64,000 nucleotides of DNA, taken from contig NZ_JARBWD010000001.1 of assembly GCF_030140925.1 (NCBI RefSeq), forward strand, positions 372,001-436,000, in the 5' to 3' direction. This document shows, piece after piece, positions 35,173-43,398 of this stretch. Numbering within the stretch: position 1 is the first letter of the stretch; each line of letters starts with the position of its first letter. The stretch is from Parerythrobacter aestuarii. Lineage in GTDB: Bacteria; Pseudomonadota; Alphaproteobacteria; Sphingomonadales; Sphingomonadaceae. A program made the position numbers and the translations under genes. The notes beneath the pieces are model-generated. The model was not told where the DNA came from and searched no databases. It saw only the letters and a list, made by a program, of their open reading frames with translations.

Positions 35173-36650
35173 TCTTGCGATCCTCTGTGCGGGGCCGGCT
35201 GCCCGGATGCAAGGCCGGTGACGAGCCTGCGCATGAAGGCGGCCAGCCCCGGAGAGGCTGCCGCGATAGCCAGAGGGGCTATGCCGACAAGCGCGAGCTT
35301 GGCTGGAATTGCCCACAGGCCGATCAGTCGATCCCACTCCGGCGCGAGCAGAATGCACACTGAAAGCAACAGGATCGAAGTGAACGCGAGAACAATCGAC
35401 CTCACCGGCATGCGGGCGAGGACCATATGGATCGCCCCAGCGATGAAATTCCTCGCTGCCACGGCCAGCGCTACGGCGGTCAGGCTCAATCCGCTTGCCC
35501 AATAGAGTGCGGCTGCAAAGGGCACGATCTCGATCACATGCTGGATGGTGATGGCGCGTGCTCGACCAGTCGATTGCAACAGGATGGCCGGCAGTTGCGC
35601 GATGGTTGTCCCGATAACTCCGGCCAGGGCAATGCGAAAGAAATCGCCCGCCTGGCTGGCAAAGCCGGCATCGACCCACAGCGTCAGGATCGGATCGGCG
35701 AACAGGATCCCGAACAGGCAGACCGGTAGCGTCAATGCCAGCGCAGCGTCACTGGCATGGCCTGCAAGCGCACTTCCTTCGGCATGGTCCGCGACGGCGA
35801 AACGTGGCGCCAGCGAGGTTCCCATCGCCAGCCCGACGACGCTCAGCCGCGCTGCAGCACCGGCGGGCGCGGCGTAGAAATAGAGCGCGCTGGCGCTGGC
35901 GCTGGCTCCGACGATGATCCGGTCGAGAGTCTTGCTGGCCGCATTGCACATGGCCGTGACAGTCATCAGCGAGAACTCGCGCCCGATGCGGGCAATCTTC
36001 TGCCCGATGTTCGCAAAGGAAGGCAGGACGTCGCGGAACGGGGCCCATCGCAAGGCAACCCCGGCCTGCAGCAATCGCCCCGCGGCAACTCCCGCCATCA
36101 GCCGGTCGAGACTGCCATCGTAGATCAACGGGACGATCGGCAGCAGCAGCGCCGCAAGCTGGCCAATGACCTGGCTGACGTTGGAAGCGGCAAAGCGGCC
36201 GCGCCCTTCCATCTGCCCCAGCTGGATCAGGATGACGATATCGAGCAGCACGATGGCTGCGGCCCAAGGGCGCGCTCGACTGGCTTCGTTTGCCAGCTCG
36301 GGGCTGCCTTCAATGCTCGCCGTCAGCCACGGATAGAGGACAAGGAGGGCGGTGGTGAGGACAACGCTGCCGCCGATGCCAAGCACCATCGAGGCATCGA
36401 GGCCTGCGTGGCCCTCTGCTCGCGCGCCGTCATCGGCGGGTCTGGAAACCCGCGCAGTGTAGGTGGTGACTTGCCGAGCCGTCGCCAGCGCATGGACCTG
36501 GAAATAGGGCATCAGTGCCAGCAAGAAGAAATAGCTGCCGAAGCGCGCCGCCCCGAACCATGCGGTATAAAGCGGGACGATCGCCACTGCGATCGCCATG
36601 CGGATCACCTGTCCGGCCATGTTGATGCCGATGGTGGAGGCTAACCGCAT
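35169..36650 (-). CDS. Polysaccharide flippase (Wzx/MATE-type)
   Basis: A 493-residue protein with 12 or more hydrophobic segments spread over the whole length. The N-terminus MRLASTIGINMAGQVIRMAIAVAIVPLYTAWFG is the usual beginning of polysaccharide transporters (PST family). It would flip the lipid-linked repeat unit across the inner membrane before polymerisation. The ATG at 36650 begins 2 bp after the upstream stop; a TTG at 36668 would add six residues. Confidence 0.82.
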   Translation of the reverse strand: MRLASTIGINMAGQVIRMAIAVAIVPLYTAWFGAARFGSYFFLLALMPYFQVHALATARQVTTYTARVSRPADDGARAEGHAGLDASMVLGIGGSVVLTTALLVLYPWLTASIEGSPELANEASRARPWAAAIVLLDIVILIQLGQMEGRGRFAASNVSQVIGQLAALLLPIVPLIYDGSLDRLMAGVAAGRLLQAGVALRWAPFRDVLPSFANIGQKIARIGREFSLMTVTAMCNAASKTLDRIIVGASASASALYFYAAPAGAAARLSVVGLAMGTSLAPRFAVADHAEGSALAGHASDAALALTLPVCLFGILFADPILTLWVDAGFASQAGDFFRIALAGVIGTTIAQLPAILLQSTGRARAITIQHVIEIVPFAAALYWASGLSLTAVALAVAARNFIAGAIHMVLARMPVRSIVLAFTSILLLSVCILLAPEWDRLIGLWAIPAKLALVGIAPLAIAAASPGLAAFMRRLVTGLASGQPAPHRGSQE

Positions 36651-36652
36651 CG

Positions 36653-37591
36653 TCAGTCGTCCGCGCAATCGGGGCGCGCCGGTTGGGGTCGGATGCCGAG
36701 GCCGGAAAGTCCGGAGCTATCGTAGACAAGATTGGGAAACCCGCGCCGCCGCCCGTGCCACCCGTTGCGCTGCCAGCTGCGAAAGCGGTCGACGATGAGC
36801 GCTGCTGCGATCCCGGCCTGTCGGGATGGGCCGTCAGGGGGCAGCGTGCCGACAATGTCCCCGATCAGGCAGCGATGGGCATCGGCGCTATAATTGTAAT
36901 AGGCGATGGCACCGGGTGCGGGCCATGCCTCGCTGTTAAGCAGGTTCGAAAGGTCTTGTGCCGTCTCATCGGCATCGAGAATGTGCCAATACCGCCCGGC
37001 CCATGCGAGCCGCTGGGCCTTCGAATAGCTCGCCAGCGAAGCGCGGGCCCTCTCGCGCGAGGAGACAACGCACAGGCGTAAGATCATTACCTGCATGGTG
37101 CTGCGGTCGAGCTGCTCGATGGCGCGCTCAGCTTCGAACTTTGATCTTCCGTAGGCGGTAAAGATGTCTCGCGAAGGAAACCACGGAGCGGCTTCGAGCG
37201 GCTGCCCGTCCTCGACGATCTCTCGCTTCCTGTAGCCATAGGCGAGCGCCGTGCTGGTGAAGAGAAAGCGCCGAACCCCGGCGCGGGCCGCCGCTGCTGC
37301 CAGTTCTCGCGTCCCGGCGACGTTGATCTCGTCCATGCTGGCGGCACGCGCCTGTGTCGCAGCACCAAGGTGCCAGACATCGTCCATTCCCTGCACCAGC
37401 CCTTCGTAGTCACAGGCCGGATCGGTGAAGTCGGCCCGGACCCACTCAATTCCATCTTCGCTGGCGGTAGGAGCATCGGGTGCCGAAGCGCGAAGGGTGA
37501 GGCCGGGATAGTCGCGCCGCAGGACCGGCAGCAAGCGCGAACCGATATGTCCGGTTGCCCCGGTCAGCAGGAGGGCGTGCGTCGCAGTCAC
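36653..37591 (-). CDS. NAD(P)-dependent epimerase/dehydratase-like protein
   Basis: A 312-residue extended SDR. The Rossmann motif GATGHIG is at 11-17 and catalytic-type YGRSK (Tyr-x3-Lys) near residue 147, with Ser/Thr in FTSTALAYG. Such enzymes epimerise, dehydrate or reduce nucleotide sugars. The substrate is not evident. The C-terminal portion (about 250-312) is basic and unlike the usual UDP-sugar epimerases. It overlaps the upstream nucleotidyltransferase gene by 4 bp. Confidence 0.75.
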   Translation of the reverse strand: MTATHALLLTGATGHIGSRLLPVLRRDYPGLTLRASAPDAPTASEDGIEWVRADFTDPACDYEGLVQGMDDVWHLGAATQARAASMDEINVAGTRELAAAAARAGVRRFLFTSTALAYGYRKREIVEDGQPLEAAPWFPSRDIFTAYGRSKFEAERAIEQLDRSTMQVMILRLCVVSSRERARASLASYSKAQRLAWAGRYWHILDADETAQDLSNLLNSEAWPAPGAIAYYNYSADAHRCLIGDIVGTLPPDGPSRQAGIAAALIVDRFRSWQRNGWHGRRRGFPNLVYDSSGLSGLGIRPQPARPDCADD

Positions 37592-38802
37592 TGCCCCGGT
37601 TTCTCCCTATCCAGCCATGCGCCCAGGCGCCCCGTGGCACCTGCCACAGTGCGGACATCGCGGTCGAGCAGGGCCGCTGCACTTTCCCCCGTGCGGCGCA
37701 GCAACCAGCGGGGAAGCGGTTCGGGCGATTGCCCGCTCGTATCCGGTCCAAACCGGCCACGCCCCTTGCCGCCGAGCCGCCTGATGGCTGACCGCGCCAC
37801 AGCGCCGACCCCGCCTTTCGCGCTGAGTTCTGCAGCGAGGCCGATGGTCTTGCGATGGGCCAGGTCCTGCAACAGCAGGTCGGGCGCATCTTCGAGGATA
37901 GCCTGGTCTTCCAGCTCGGGACATTCGCAGGCCTTGGCCAAGCCAGGTCGGCACCAGCGATCGACCAGCCGCAGCATCATCGCCGCTCCCCGGTCCCAAC
38001 CTCCTTTAGTCGCGCGTTCCCAGAAGGCGGGCCAGTCGACCTCGGCTTTAGCCATGAGATAATCGAGATCAACCAGCGCCAGCGGACCGCCGTTCAAGCG
38101 ATTGCTGTAGGCAGCGTGGATGATGAAATGCGCAAGCATGTCGTCCATGGCGGGATAGCGCACCGGATCGCTCCCGGTCACCATTGCGGCGCGTGCGAAG
38201 ATTTCCTCATGGGCCGACGCCGGCATCCACCAGCCCATGGTGGCTTCGCTCTCCCATAGCCGTACATGCAGCTCGATCCGGTCACCGGACGGGCTTATCA
38301 GAGGCGGCAGGTGCTTCTCGTATCGAGCGGTCTCTTCGAGCGGCCGAGCGGAGGCTTCTTCCTGCCGATATCCGGCGTCGAGCAGCACCTGGAAGGCGTC
38401 GACCGCGCGCTCCTCCGCAACAAGCACATCGATATCGCGCATCGGTCGTTCGGCAGCGGCGGGATAGGCGTGCCAGGCGCACCAGGCACCCTTGAGGGCG
38501 ACCAGCGAGACGTCATGCGCGTTAAGCACGGCTTTTGTTTGAAGCAGGGTCTTGCGTTTGGCCAAGGCCGCGATGGCGCAGCGGCGGTGCGATGCCTGCC
38601 AACTCTCCCGGATCGTTTGCGGGATACATATCTGCAATTCGCCCCGACCGATGCGACCATGCAAATGCGGCTGGAGCCGATGCTGTGCCGCCATGGCATC
38701 GATCTGCTGCCAGTCTTGCAGTGAAAGCTGGGGAGCGAGGCCCGCGTCGGCGTGCGGCCCGATCAGGCCGAGCAGGAAGCGTCGCAGTTGCGGGAGGCGC
38801 AT
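37588..38802 (-). CDS. Nucleotidyltransferase-fold protein (NTP_transf_5 type)
   Basis: A 404-residue protein. The motif LKGAWCAWHAYPAAAERPMRDIDVLV (quoted as LKG ... R.MRDIDVLV, about 103-128) matches the PF14907 family, with the DID acidic pair as putative metal ligands and ELHVRLWE further on. Family members occur in polysaccharide and peptide-modification clusters, but their reaction is unknown. It is the first gene of the minus arm. The C-terminal 70 residues are Arg/Gly-rich and probably a separate extension. Confidence 0.72.
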   Translation of the reverse strand: MRLPQLRRFLLGLIGPHADAGLAPQLSLQDWQQIDAMAAQHRLQPHLHGRIGRGELQICIPQTIRESWQASHRRCAIAALAKRKTLLQTKAVLNAHDVSLVALKGAWCAWHAYPAAAERPMRDIDVLVAEERAVDAFQVLLDAGYRQEEASARPLEETARYEKHLPPLISPSGDRIELHVRLWESEATMGWWMPASAHEEIFARAAMVTGSDPVRYPAMDDMLAHFIIHAAYSNRLNGGPLALVDLDYLMAKAEVDWPAFWERATKGGWDRGAAMMLRLVDRWCRPGLAKACECPELEDQAILEDAPDLLLQDLAHRKTIGLAAELSAKGGVGAVARSAIRRLGGKGRGRFGPDTSGQSPEPLPRWLLRRTGESAAALLDRDVRTVAGATGRLGAWLDREKPGQ

Positions 38803-38813
38803 CGCCTCGCGGG

Positions 38814-39359
38814 TCAGTTTTGCGGGACGGAGAAAGTGCCGCGCACGCGCCCGCCGGATTCGCTGGTGACCGGGGAGCTTCCGCCTGAAGCACGGCCATC
38901 GATACTGGAGACGCCCGACTGCAGGTCGATCACCAGACGCCCGCCGCTGAGCGAATCGCTGCCGCGGTTGAGCCGGACATTGCCGGCCATGGTGATGATC
39001 CGGCGATTCAGGTCATAAACGGCGGTGTCGCCTTGCGCGCGTTCGGTGCCGCGGCTGACGTTGACGCCGCCGGTGGCGGTGATGCGGGTAACATCGAGCG
39101 ATCCACTGTCGTTATAGTCGACTACCATGCGGTCGGAACGGACCGTCAGCCCGGCCTGCCGGACTATGACGCTGCCCGACAGAACCACGCGGTTCTCATT
39201 GTCCTGCACTTCGAAACGCCCGGCGTCGAAGTCGACCGGAGCCCTCGAATCGTGGCCTGCGATGGACTGGGCATGGAGCTGGATCCCGCTGGCCAGCGCG
39301 CAGGTTGCGGCAAAAGCGATGGTGAAATCGCGAAGAGCGCTGTGTGGGAGCTTGATCAT
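38814..39359 (-). CDS. lptA: LPS transport periplasmic protein LptA
   Basis: A 181-residue periplasmic OstA-domain protein that bridges LptC and LptD in lipopolysaccharide transport. A signal peptide is followed by repeated short beta motifs (FEVQDNENRVVLSGSV, GGVNVSRGTERAQGDTAVYDL, ITMAGNVRLNRGSDSLSGGRLVIDL). It overlaps lptC by 4 bp. In alphaproteobacteria lptA is normally followed by lptB; here the next gene is the EPS nucleotidyltransferase. Confidence 0.88.
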   Translation of the reverse strand: MIKLPHSALRDFTIAFAATCALASGIQLHAQSIAGHDSRAPVDFDAGRFEVQDNENRVVLSGSVIVRQAGLTVRSDRMVVDYNDSGSLDVTRITATGGVNVSRGTERAQGDTAVYDLNRRIITMAGNVRLNRGSDSLSGGRLVIDLQSGVSSIDGRASGGSSPVTSESGGRVRGTFSVPQN

Positions 39360-40036
39360 CTGGGCATCCTCAATTCGCGGGGAAACTGGCCGGGCACCAT
39401 GCGCAGGCGGGCATTGCCATCGAGCACGAAGATACGCTTCGCAAGGTCGGCTTCGAGCCGGTCGGCAGAAAAGGTCCCGGCCGGAATCGCTCCATCGACC
39501 CCGTCGGAACCGGTCAGGCGCTTGGTTTCGAGATTGATCGACACGCCGCTGGCGACAAAGCGATAGCCGTCGGCGGCTGTCAGGCGCAGCGGCCCGTCGA
39601 CCTTAAGCACTTCGTCTTCGATGGTGTATGCGCCGCCTTCTGCGGTGAGCTGACCCGGGCCTTCGTCGAGCAGGATGCGGGCGACAACATCCTGCAGGCG
39701 CACGACGCCTTCGGCGCTCGATTGCTGTACCGCTTCATCGGCAGTGAGCGAGAACGGGCGGCCCTTGTCATCGGTGCCGCGATAGAGCGCATTGTCGACC
39801 CGCAGCCGTTCCTTGATTATCGCCACGGCGTTGCGATCGAGCAGGAAGGAGACTTCGCCGCGCGGGCTCAGCGGGGTGATGATCATCAGCGCGGCGACAA
39901 TGCCGACGCCGATCGGCAGCGCACGGCCGAGGAACCGCACCAACGCATCGTGCGAGCCGCCGGGCGCGGCAAAGGCCTGGCGCCCCTTGCGCAGCTCCTT
40001 CGCGTCCTGCGTTTCGATCCTTGGCTTGTGTTCCAT
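39356..40036 (-). CDS. lptC: LPS export ABC transporter periplasmic protein LptC
   Basis: A 226-residue bitopic inner-membrane protein. A cytosolic basic N-terminus leads to one transmembrane helix (ALPIGVGIVAALMIITPL, about 39-56) and then OstA-like beta repeats (ALYRGTDDKGRPFSLTADEAVQQSS). It hands LPS from LptB2FG to LptA. It is the middle gene of rnd-lptC-lptA, with 17 bp after rnd. Confidence 0.85.
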   Translation of the reverse strand: MEHKPRIETQDAKELRKGRQAFAAPGGSHDALVRFLGRALPIGVGIVAALMIITPLSPRGEVSFLLDRNAVAIIKERLRVDNALYRGTDDKGRPFSLTADEAVQQSSAEGVVRLQDVVARILLDEGPGQLTAEGGAYTIEDEVLKVDGPLRLTAADGYRFVASGVSINLETKRLTGSDGVDGAIPAGTFSADRLEADLAKRIFVLDGNARLRMVPGQFPRELRMPR

Positions 40037-40053
40037 CGCGGCGTCGGGTGGTC

Positions 40054-40674
40054 CTAGGCGTGGCTGAAGATGTCGTGCTCTTCCCAGCCGGCGAGGTCGA
40101 GCCGCGCGCGGGTGGGGAGGAAATCGAAGCAGGCCTGCGCCATCTCCAGCCGCCCTTCGCGCTCCAGCCGCTGGATCAGGATCTCGCGCATGCGGTGGAG
40201 GTAGCGCACATCACTGGCGGCATAATCGCGCTGCGCTTCGTTGATGCCGGGTGCACCCCAGTCGCTCGATTGCTGCTGTTTGGAGAGGCTTTCGCCCAGC
40301 AGTTCCTCGACCAGGTTCTTGAGGCCGTGACGATCGGTGTAGGTGCGGGTCAGCTTGCTTGCGATCTTGGTGCAAAACACCGGTGCGGCGGTGACGCCCA
40401 GGTAATGCTCGATTGCGGCAAGGTCGAAGCGGGCGAAGTGATAGAGCTTCAACCGGTTCGGATCGCCGAGCAATGATTTCAAATTGGGCGCCGCATAGTC
40501 GCTGTCGGGCGCAAAGCGGACCAGGTGCTCGTCCGGTCCGCCGTCGCTGATCTGGACGATGCAGAGCCGGTCGCGCCGGGTGATGAGACCCATGGTTTCG
40601 GTATCGACAGCCAGCGGGGCGTCGCCTTCGAGGACGCCTGCGGGCAGGTCTTCTTCATGAAAATGTACAGCCAT
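40054..40674 (-). CDS. rnd: Ribonuclease D-like 3'-5' exonuclease
   Basis: A 206-residue DEDDy exonuclease. Exo I is AVDTETMGL, Exo II is YHFARFDLAAIEHYL, and Exo III is DYAASDVRYLHRM (Tyr-x3-Asp). The HRDC domain of enteric RNase D is absent, which is normal for the short alphaproteobacterial form. It likely trims tRNA or other RNA 3' ends. The ATG at 40674 begins the conserved region; a longer start (about 20 residues more) is possible. It is divergent from ung. Confidence 0.87.
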   Translation of the reverse strand: MAVHFHEEDLPAGVLEGDAPLAVDTETMGLITRRDRLCIVQISDGGPDEHLVRFAPDSDYAAPNLKSLLGDPNRLKLYHFARFDLAAIEHYLGVTAAPVFCTKIASKLTRTYTDRHGLKNLVEELLGESLSKQQQSSDWGAPGINEAQRDYAASDVRYLHRMREILIQRLEREGRLEMAQACFDFLPTRARLDLAGWEEHDIFSHA

Positions 40675-40755
40675 ATGGAAGCGTGCTCTAGGCGCATTGG
40701 GGAAAGAGGAAAAGGGGACATGGTTAGCCATGTCGCTCCGGGTTAGGATAGCACC

Positions 40756-41442
40756 ATGGCCGACACCGTTCCCGACAGCTGGAAACCTGCGCTTGATCCA
40801 GTGCTGGCAACGCCTGAAGCGAGGCGGCTGGGCGGCTGGCTGCGGGCCGAGGAAGCGGCGGGCAAGGCGATCTACCCACCGCGCGGGCAAAGGCTGCGGG
40901 CGCTGGAGCTGACCCCGCTGGATAGCGTCAAGGTCGTGATCCTCGGGCAAGACCCCTACCATGGACCCGGGCAGGCGCACGGGCTGTGTTTCTCAGTGGC
41001 CGATGGAGTCCAGCCGCCACCGAGCCTGGTCAATATCTACAAGGAGCTGGAGACCGACCTGGGTCTCGTGCGGCCGCAGCACGGCAATCTCGAGTATTGG
41101 GCGCAGCAGGGCGTGTTGCTGCTCAACAATTCGCTCACCGTCGAAGCGCATCAGGCCGGCAGCCATGCCGGCAAGGGTTGGGATGCCATTACCGATGCGG
41201 CGGTGGCAGCGGTGGCTGGAAGTGACCTGCCGACAGTCTTCATCCTGTGGGGCAGCCACGCACAGAAGAAGGCTGCGCGGGTACCGGAACTGGGCCAGCC
41301 GCATCACCTGATCCTCAAGAGCCCGCACCCCAGCCCGCTGTCGGCGCACCGGGGGTTCTTCGGCTCGCGACCGTTCAGCCAGGCTAACGCCTTTCTGGCC
41401 GAGCAGGGGCGGGGACCGATCGACTGGGCCTTGCCCGGTTGA
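40756..41442 (+). CDS. ung: Uracil-DNA glycosylase (family 1)
   Basis: A 228-residue base-excision repair enzyme that removes uracil from DNA. The water-activating motif [13 protein letters not shown] is present near residue 62, LLNNSLTVE in the middle, and the Leu-loop [21 protein letters not shown] with catalytic His near 195. Length and motif order are those of family 1 UDG. It is transcribed alone. Confidence 0.95.
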   Translation: MADTVPDSWKPALDPVLATPEARRLGGWLRAEEAAGKAIYPPRGQRLRALELTPLDSVKVVILGQDPYHGPGQAHGLCFSVADGVQPPPSLVNIYKELETDLGLVRPQHGNLEYWAQQGVLLLNNSLTVEAHQAGSHAGKGWDAITDAAVAAVAGSDLPTVFILWGSHAQKKAARVPELGQPHHLILKSPHPSPLSAHRGFFGSRPFSQANAFLAEQGRGPIDWALPG

Positions 41443-41452
41443 CAGATGCTTG

Positions 41453-41479
41453 ACGAAGTTGACACGGTGTCAACTTCGT
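41453..41479. repeat. Perfect 12-bp inverted repeat, likely operator
   Basis: ACGAAGTTGACA and TGTCAACTTCGT flank three central bases. The core TTGACAC-G-GTGTCAA is the symmetric form expected of a dimeric regulator site. TTGAC also occurs at 41439 and 41450, giving three copies. A second near-palindrome of G and C runs (41542-41561) lies between this site and the DksA-like gene. No T run follows, so termination of ung is unlikely. Confidence 0.6.
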
Positions 41480-41622
41480 TGCGGCCCACCAAGATACTGA
41501 AATACATACATAAATTGTGAATCCAGCGATCTGGCTGTCGCGGGGGAGGGGCCCCGCCCCCTTGTGTCCATGCGCCTGATCATGTGCTTGGGTAACAGCG
41601 CGTTGGCGTGTAGGAAAATACC

Positions 41623-41958
41623 ATGACCGAGAAAGAGGCCCGCACCGCCCTGCTCGCCCGGCAGGCTGAACTGGCGGAGGAAGACCGCATCAGCGCCGAA
41701 GGCCGCGCGCCTGTCACCCTGCAGCAGGACAGCGTCGGGCGGCTCAGCCGGATGGACGCGATGCAGCAGCAGGCGATGGCGCAGGCGCAGGAACGGCGGC
41801 GCAAGGCCGAAGTTGCACGGATCGTGGCGGCCTTGGCGCGCCTTGACCAAGGCGAATGGGGCTACTGCGTCTATTGCGGCGAAGAGATCGCGGAAAAGCG
41901 CTTGCGCCACGATCCCAGCGTGCCACGCTGCGTGAAGTGCGCGAGTGGCGATCCATGA
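41623..41958 (+). CDS. DksA/TraR family zinc-finger protein
   Basis: A 111-residue protein. The C-terminal C4 zinc finger CVYC(GEEIAEKR)...CVKC is intact. The N-terminal helices are rich in Gln/Ala/Arg (DAMQQQAMAQAQERRRKAEVARIVAALARL), as in short DksA paralogues that bind the RNA polymerase secondary channel. It is shorter than E. coli DksA and lacks most of the coiled coil; the DxxDxA tip motif is not seen, so a function different from the stringent-response DksA is possible. It is coupled to the GNAT gene by overlap. Confidence 0.82.
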   Translation: MTEKEARTALLARQAELAEEDRISAEGRAPVTLQQDSVGRLSRMDAMQQQAMAQAQERRRKAEVARIVAALARLDQGEWGYCVYCGEEIAEKRLRHDPSVPRCVKCASGDP

Positions 41959-42515
41959 TGGAGCTGCGCCAGCCCGATGCGGCGATGCTGCCGTCCTATG
42001 TCGCGGCGATGGAGCGAGGCTGGTCGCCGCGCAACGTCGGGAGCGAGAAGGCGCGGCTGGATACGCTCGAGCGCATCGCGCGGGGAGAAGCGGCTTTCCT
42101 CTCCGAATTCGAAGATGGGGCCACCCGGGGGCCGCCGATCCGGTTGCCCGATGGCAGCGTAGTGCCGCGCCTGCCCGACCTGCTGCGATGGATGTGGGAT
42201 GGCGAATTCTGCGGCCTTATCAACCTGCGCTGGCAGCCGGGGACCAATGCGCTGCCTCCGCATGCGCTGGGCCATGTCGGCTACACCGTCGTCCCGTGGA
42301 AGCGCAATCGCGGTTATGCCACGCAGGCGCTGATCGAGATCCTGCCGCTTGCAAGGCAACAGGGGCTCGACTGGATTGAAGCCACCACCACTGATGACAA
42401 TGTCGCCTCCATACGCACACTGGAAAAGGCGGGGGCGCGGCTCATCGACAAGCTGACCGGGGTGGTGCACCACGGAGCTGACGAAGTGGTGCGATCGTAC
42501 CGGATCGAGCTGTAG
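41955..42515 (+). CDS. GNAT family N-acetyltransferase
   Basis: A 186-residue acetyl-CoA-dependent acetyltransferase. The acetyl-CoA loop VVPWKRNRGYATQALIEIL has the R/Q-x-x-G-x-A-like pattern, and the substrate strand GHVGYTVV precedes it. The ending has ATTTDDNVASIRTLEKAGARL, typical for GNATs acting on small molecules or proteins. The start ATG overlaps the DksA-like stop (ATGA), so it is co-translated. The acceptor is unknown. Confidence 0.82.
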   Translation: MMELRQPDAAMLPSYVAAMERGWSPRNVGSEKARLDTLERIARGEAAFLSEFEDGATRGPPIRLPDGSVVPRLPDLLRWMWDGEFCGLINLRWQPGTNALPPHALGHVGYTVVPWKRNRGYATQALIEILPLARQQGLDWIEATTTDDNVASIRTLEKAGARLIDKLTGVVHHGADEVVRSYRIEL

Positions 42516-42531
42516 AACCGAGGAGTAAGCG

Positions 42532-43314
42532 ATGAGCGAAGAACTGGTGTTGTGCGAAATTGCCGACGGAGTCGCCACCGTTACGCTCAACCGCCCCAAC
42601 GCGATGAATGCGCTGTCGAAAGCCCTGCGCCGCAGGTTGTTCGAAGTGATGACTGCGGTCGATGCCGATGACAGCGTCCGCGCGGTGATCCTGACGGGGG
42701 CAGGCGAGCGGGCCTTTACGGCCGGGCTGGACTTGAAGGAGCTGGGTTCTGACCCGGGCGGGCTGGGCGCGGCCAATGCCTCGGGCGCGGACGAGAACCC
42801 GGTCAAGGCGATCGAGCTGTGCCGCAAGCCGGTGATCGGGGCGATCAACGGGGTCGCCATTACCGGCGGCTTCGAAGTCGCGCTCGCCTGCGACGTGCTG
42901 GTGGCGAGCACCAATGCCCGCTTTGCCGATACCCATGCCCGCGTCGGCATCTATCCCGGCTGGGGGTTGAGCCAGAAGCTGAGCCGGATGATCGGCATCT
43001 CCCGCGCCAAGGAGCTGAGCTTCACCGGCAATTTCCTCGATGCGGAGACCGCCAAGGCGTGGGGTCTCGTCAACCACGTCGTCGCGCAGGACGAACTTCT
43101 GCCACTCGCGCGCAAGCTCGCTGCCGACATGGCCAGCATCGATCCGGCATTCCTCGCCAACTACAAGAAACTGATCGACGACGGCTACGCCGCGACCTTC
43201 GGCGACGGGCTGGCGCTGGAAAACACGCTCTCAAGCGCCGCCAACGCGCAGGTCACGCCGGAAGAGGTGGAAGCGCGCCGGGCAGCGGTGCAGGCGCGCG
43301 GGCGGGGGCAGTAG
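42532..43314 (+). CDS. Enoyl-CoA hydratase/isomerase family protein
   Basis: A 260-residue crotonase-fold protein. GERAFTAGLDLKELG forms one oxyanion strand and GVAITGGFEVALACDVLVAS the second. The first catalytic acid, Glu115 (GGFE), is present. The position of the second catalytic Glu in classic hydratases is His135 here (FADTHARVG). This makes a simple 2-enoyl-CoA hydratase less certain; isomerase, hydrolase or other crotonase activity is possible. GAGGAG lies 7-8 bases before the ATG. It follows the GNAT gene by 16 bp. Confidence 0.85.
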   Translation: MSEELVLCEIADGVATVTLNRPNAMNALSKALRRRLFEVMTAVDADDSVRAVILTGAGERAFTAGLDLKELGSDPGGLGAANASGADENPVKAIELCRKPVIGAINGVAITGGFEVALACDVLVASTNARFADTHARVGIYPGWGLSQKLSRMIGISRAKELSFTGNFLDAETAKAWGLVNHVVAQDELLPLARKLAADMASIDPAFLANYKKLIDDGYAATFGDGLALENTLSSAANAQVTPEEVEARRAAVQARGRGQ

Positions 43315-43335
43315 GCCGTCACCGTCGCCAGGGCC

Positions 43336-43398
43336 TCGTCAGGCATTGCCTGAACGAGCCCGGTTCGCTGCGCCGCTCACAGGCCTGGCCAGCGAACC
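43336..43398. terminator. Two hairpins between convergent genes
   Basis: The first (about 43336-43361) pairs CTCGTCAGGC with GCCTGAACGAG around ATT with one bulge. The second has a perfect 9-bp stem, GGTTCGCTG (43362-43370) with CAGCGAACC (43390-43398), ending at the stop of the minus-strand gene. Neither has a T run, so they are possible Rho-assisted or mRNA-end-protecting structures. Confidence 0.4.

Noticed and set aside
41542..41561. G/C-run near-palindrome as a terminator of ung
   Set aside because: No T tract follows and an A/G mismatch breaks the stem; kept only as part of the upstream region of the DksA-like gene.
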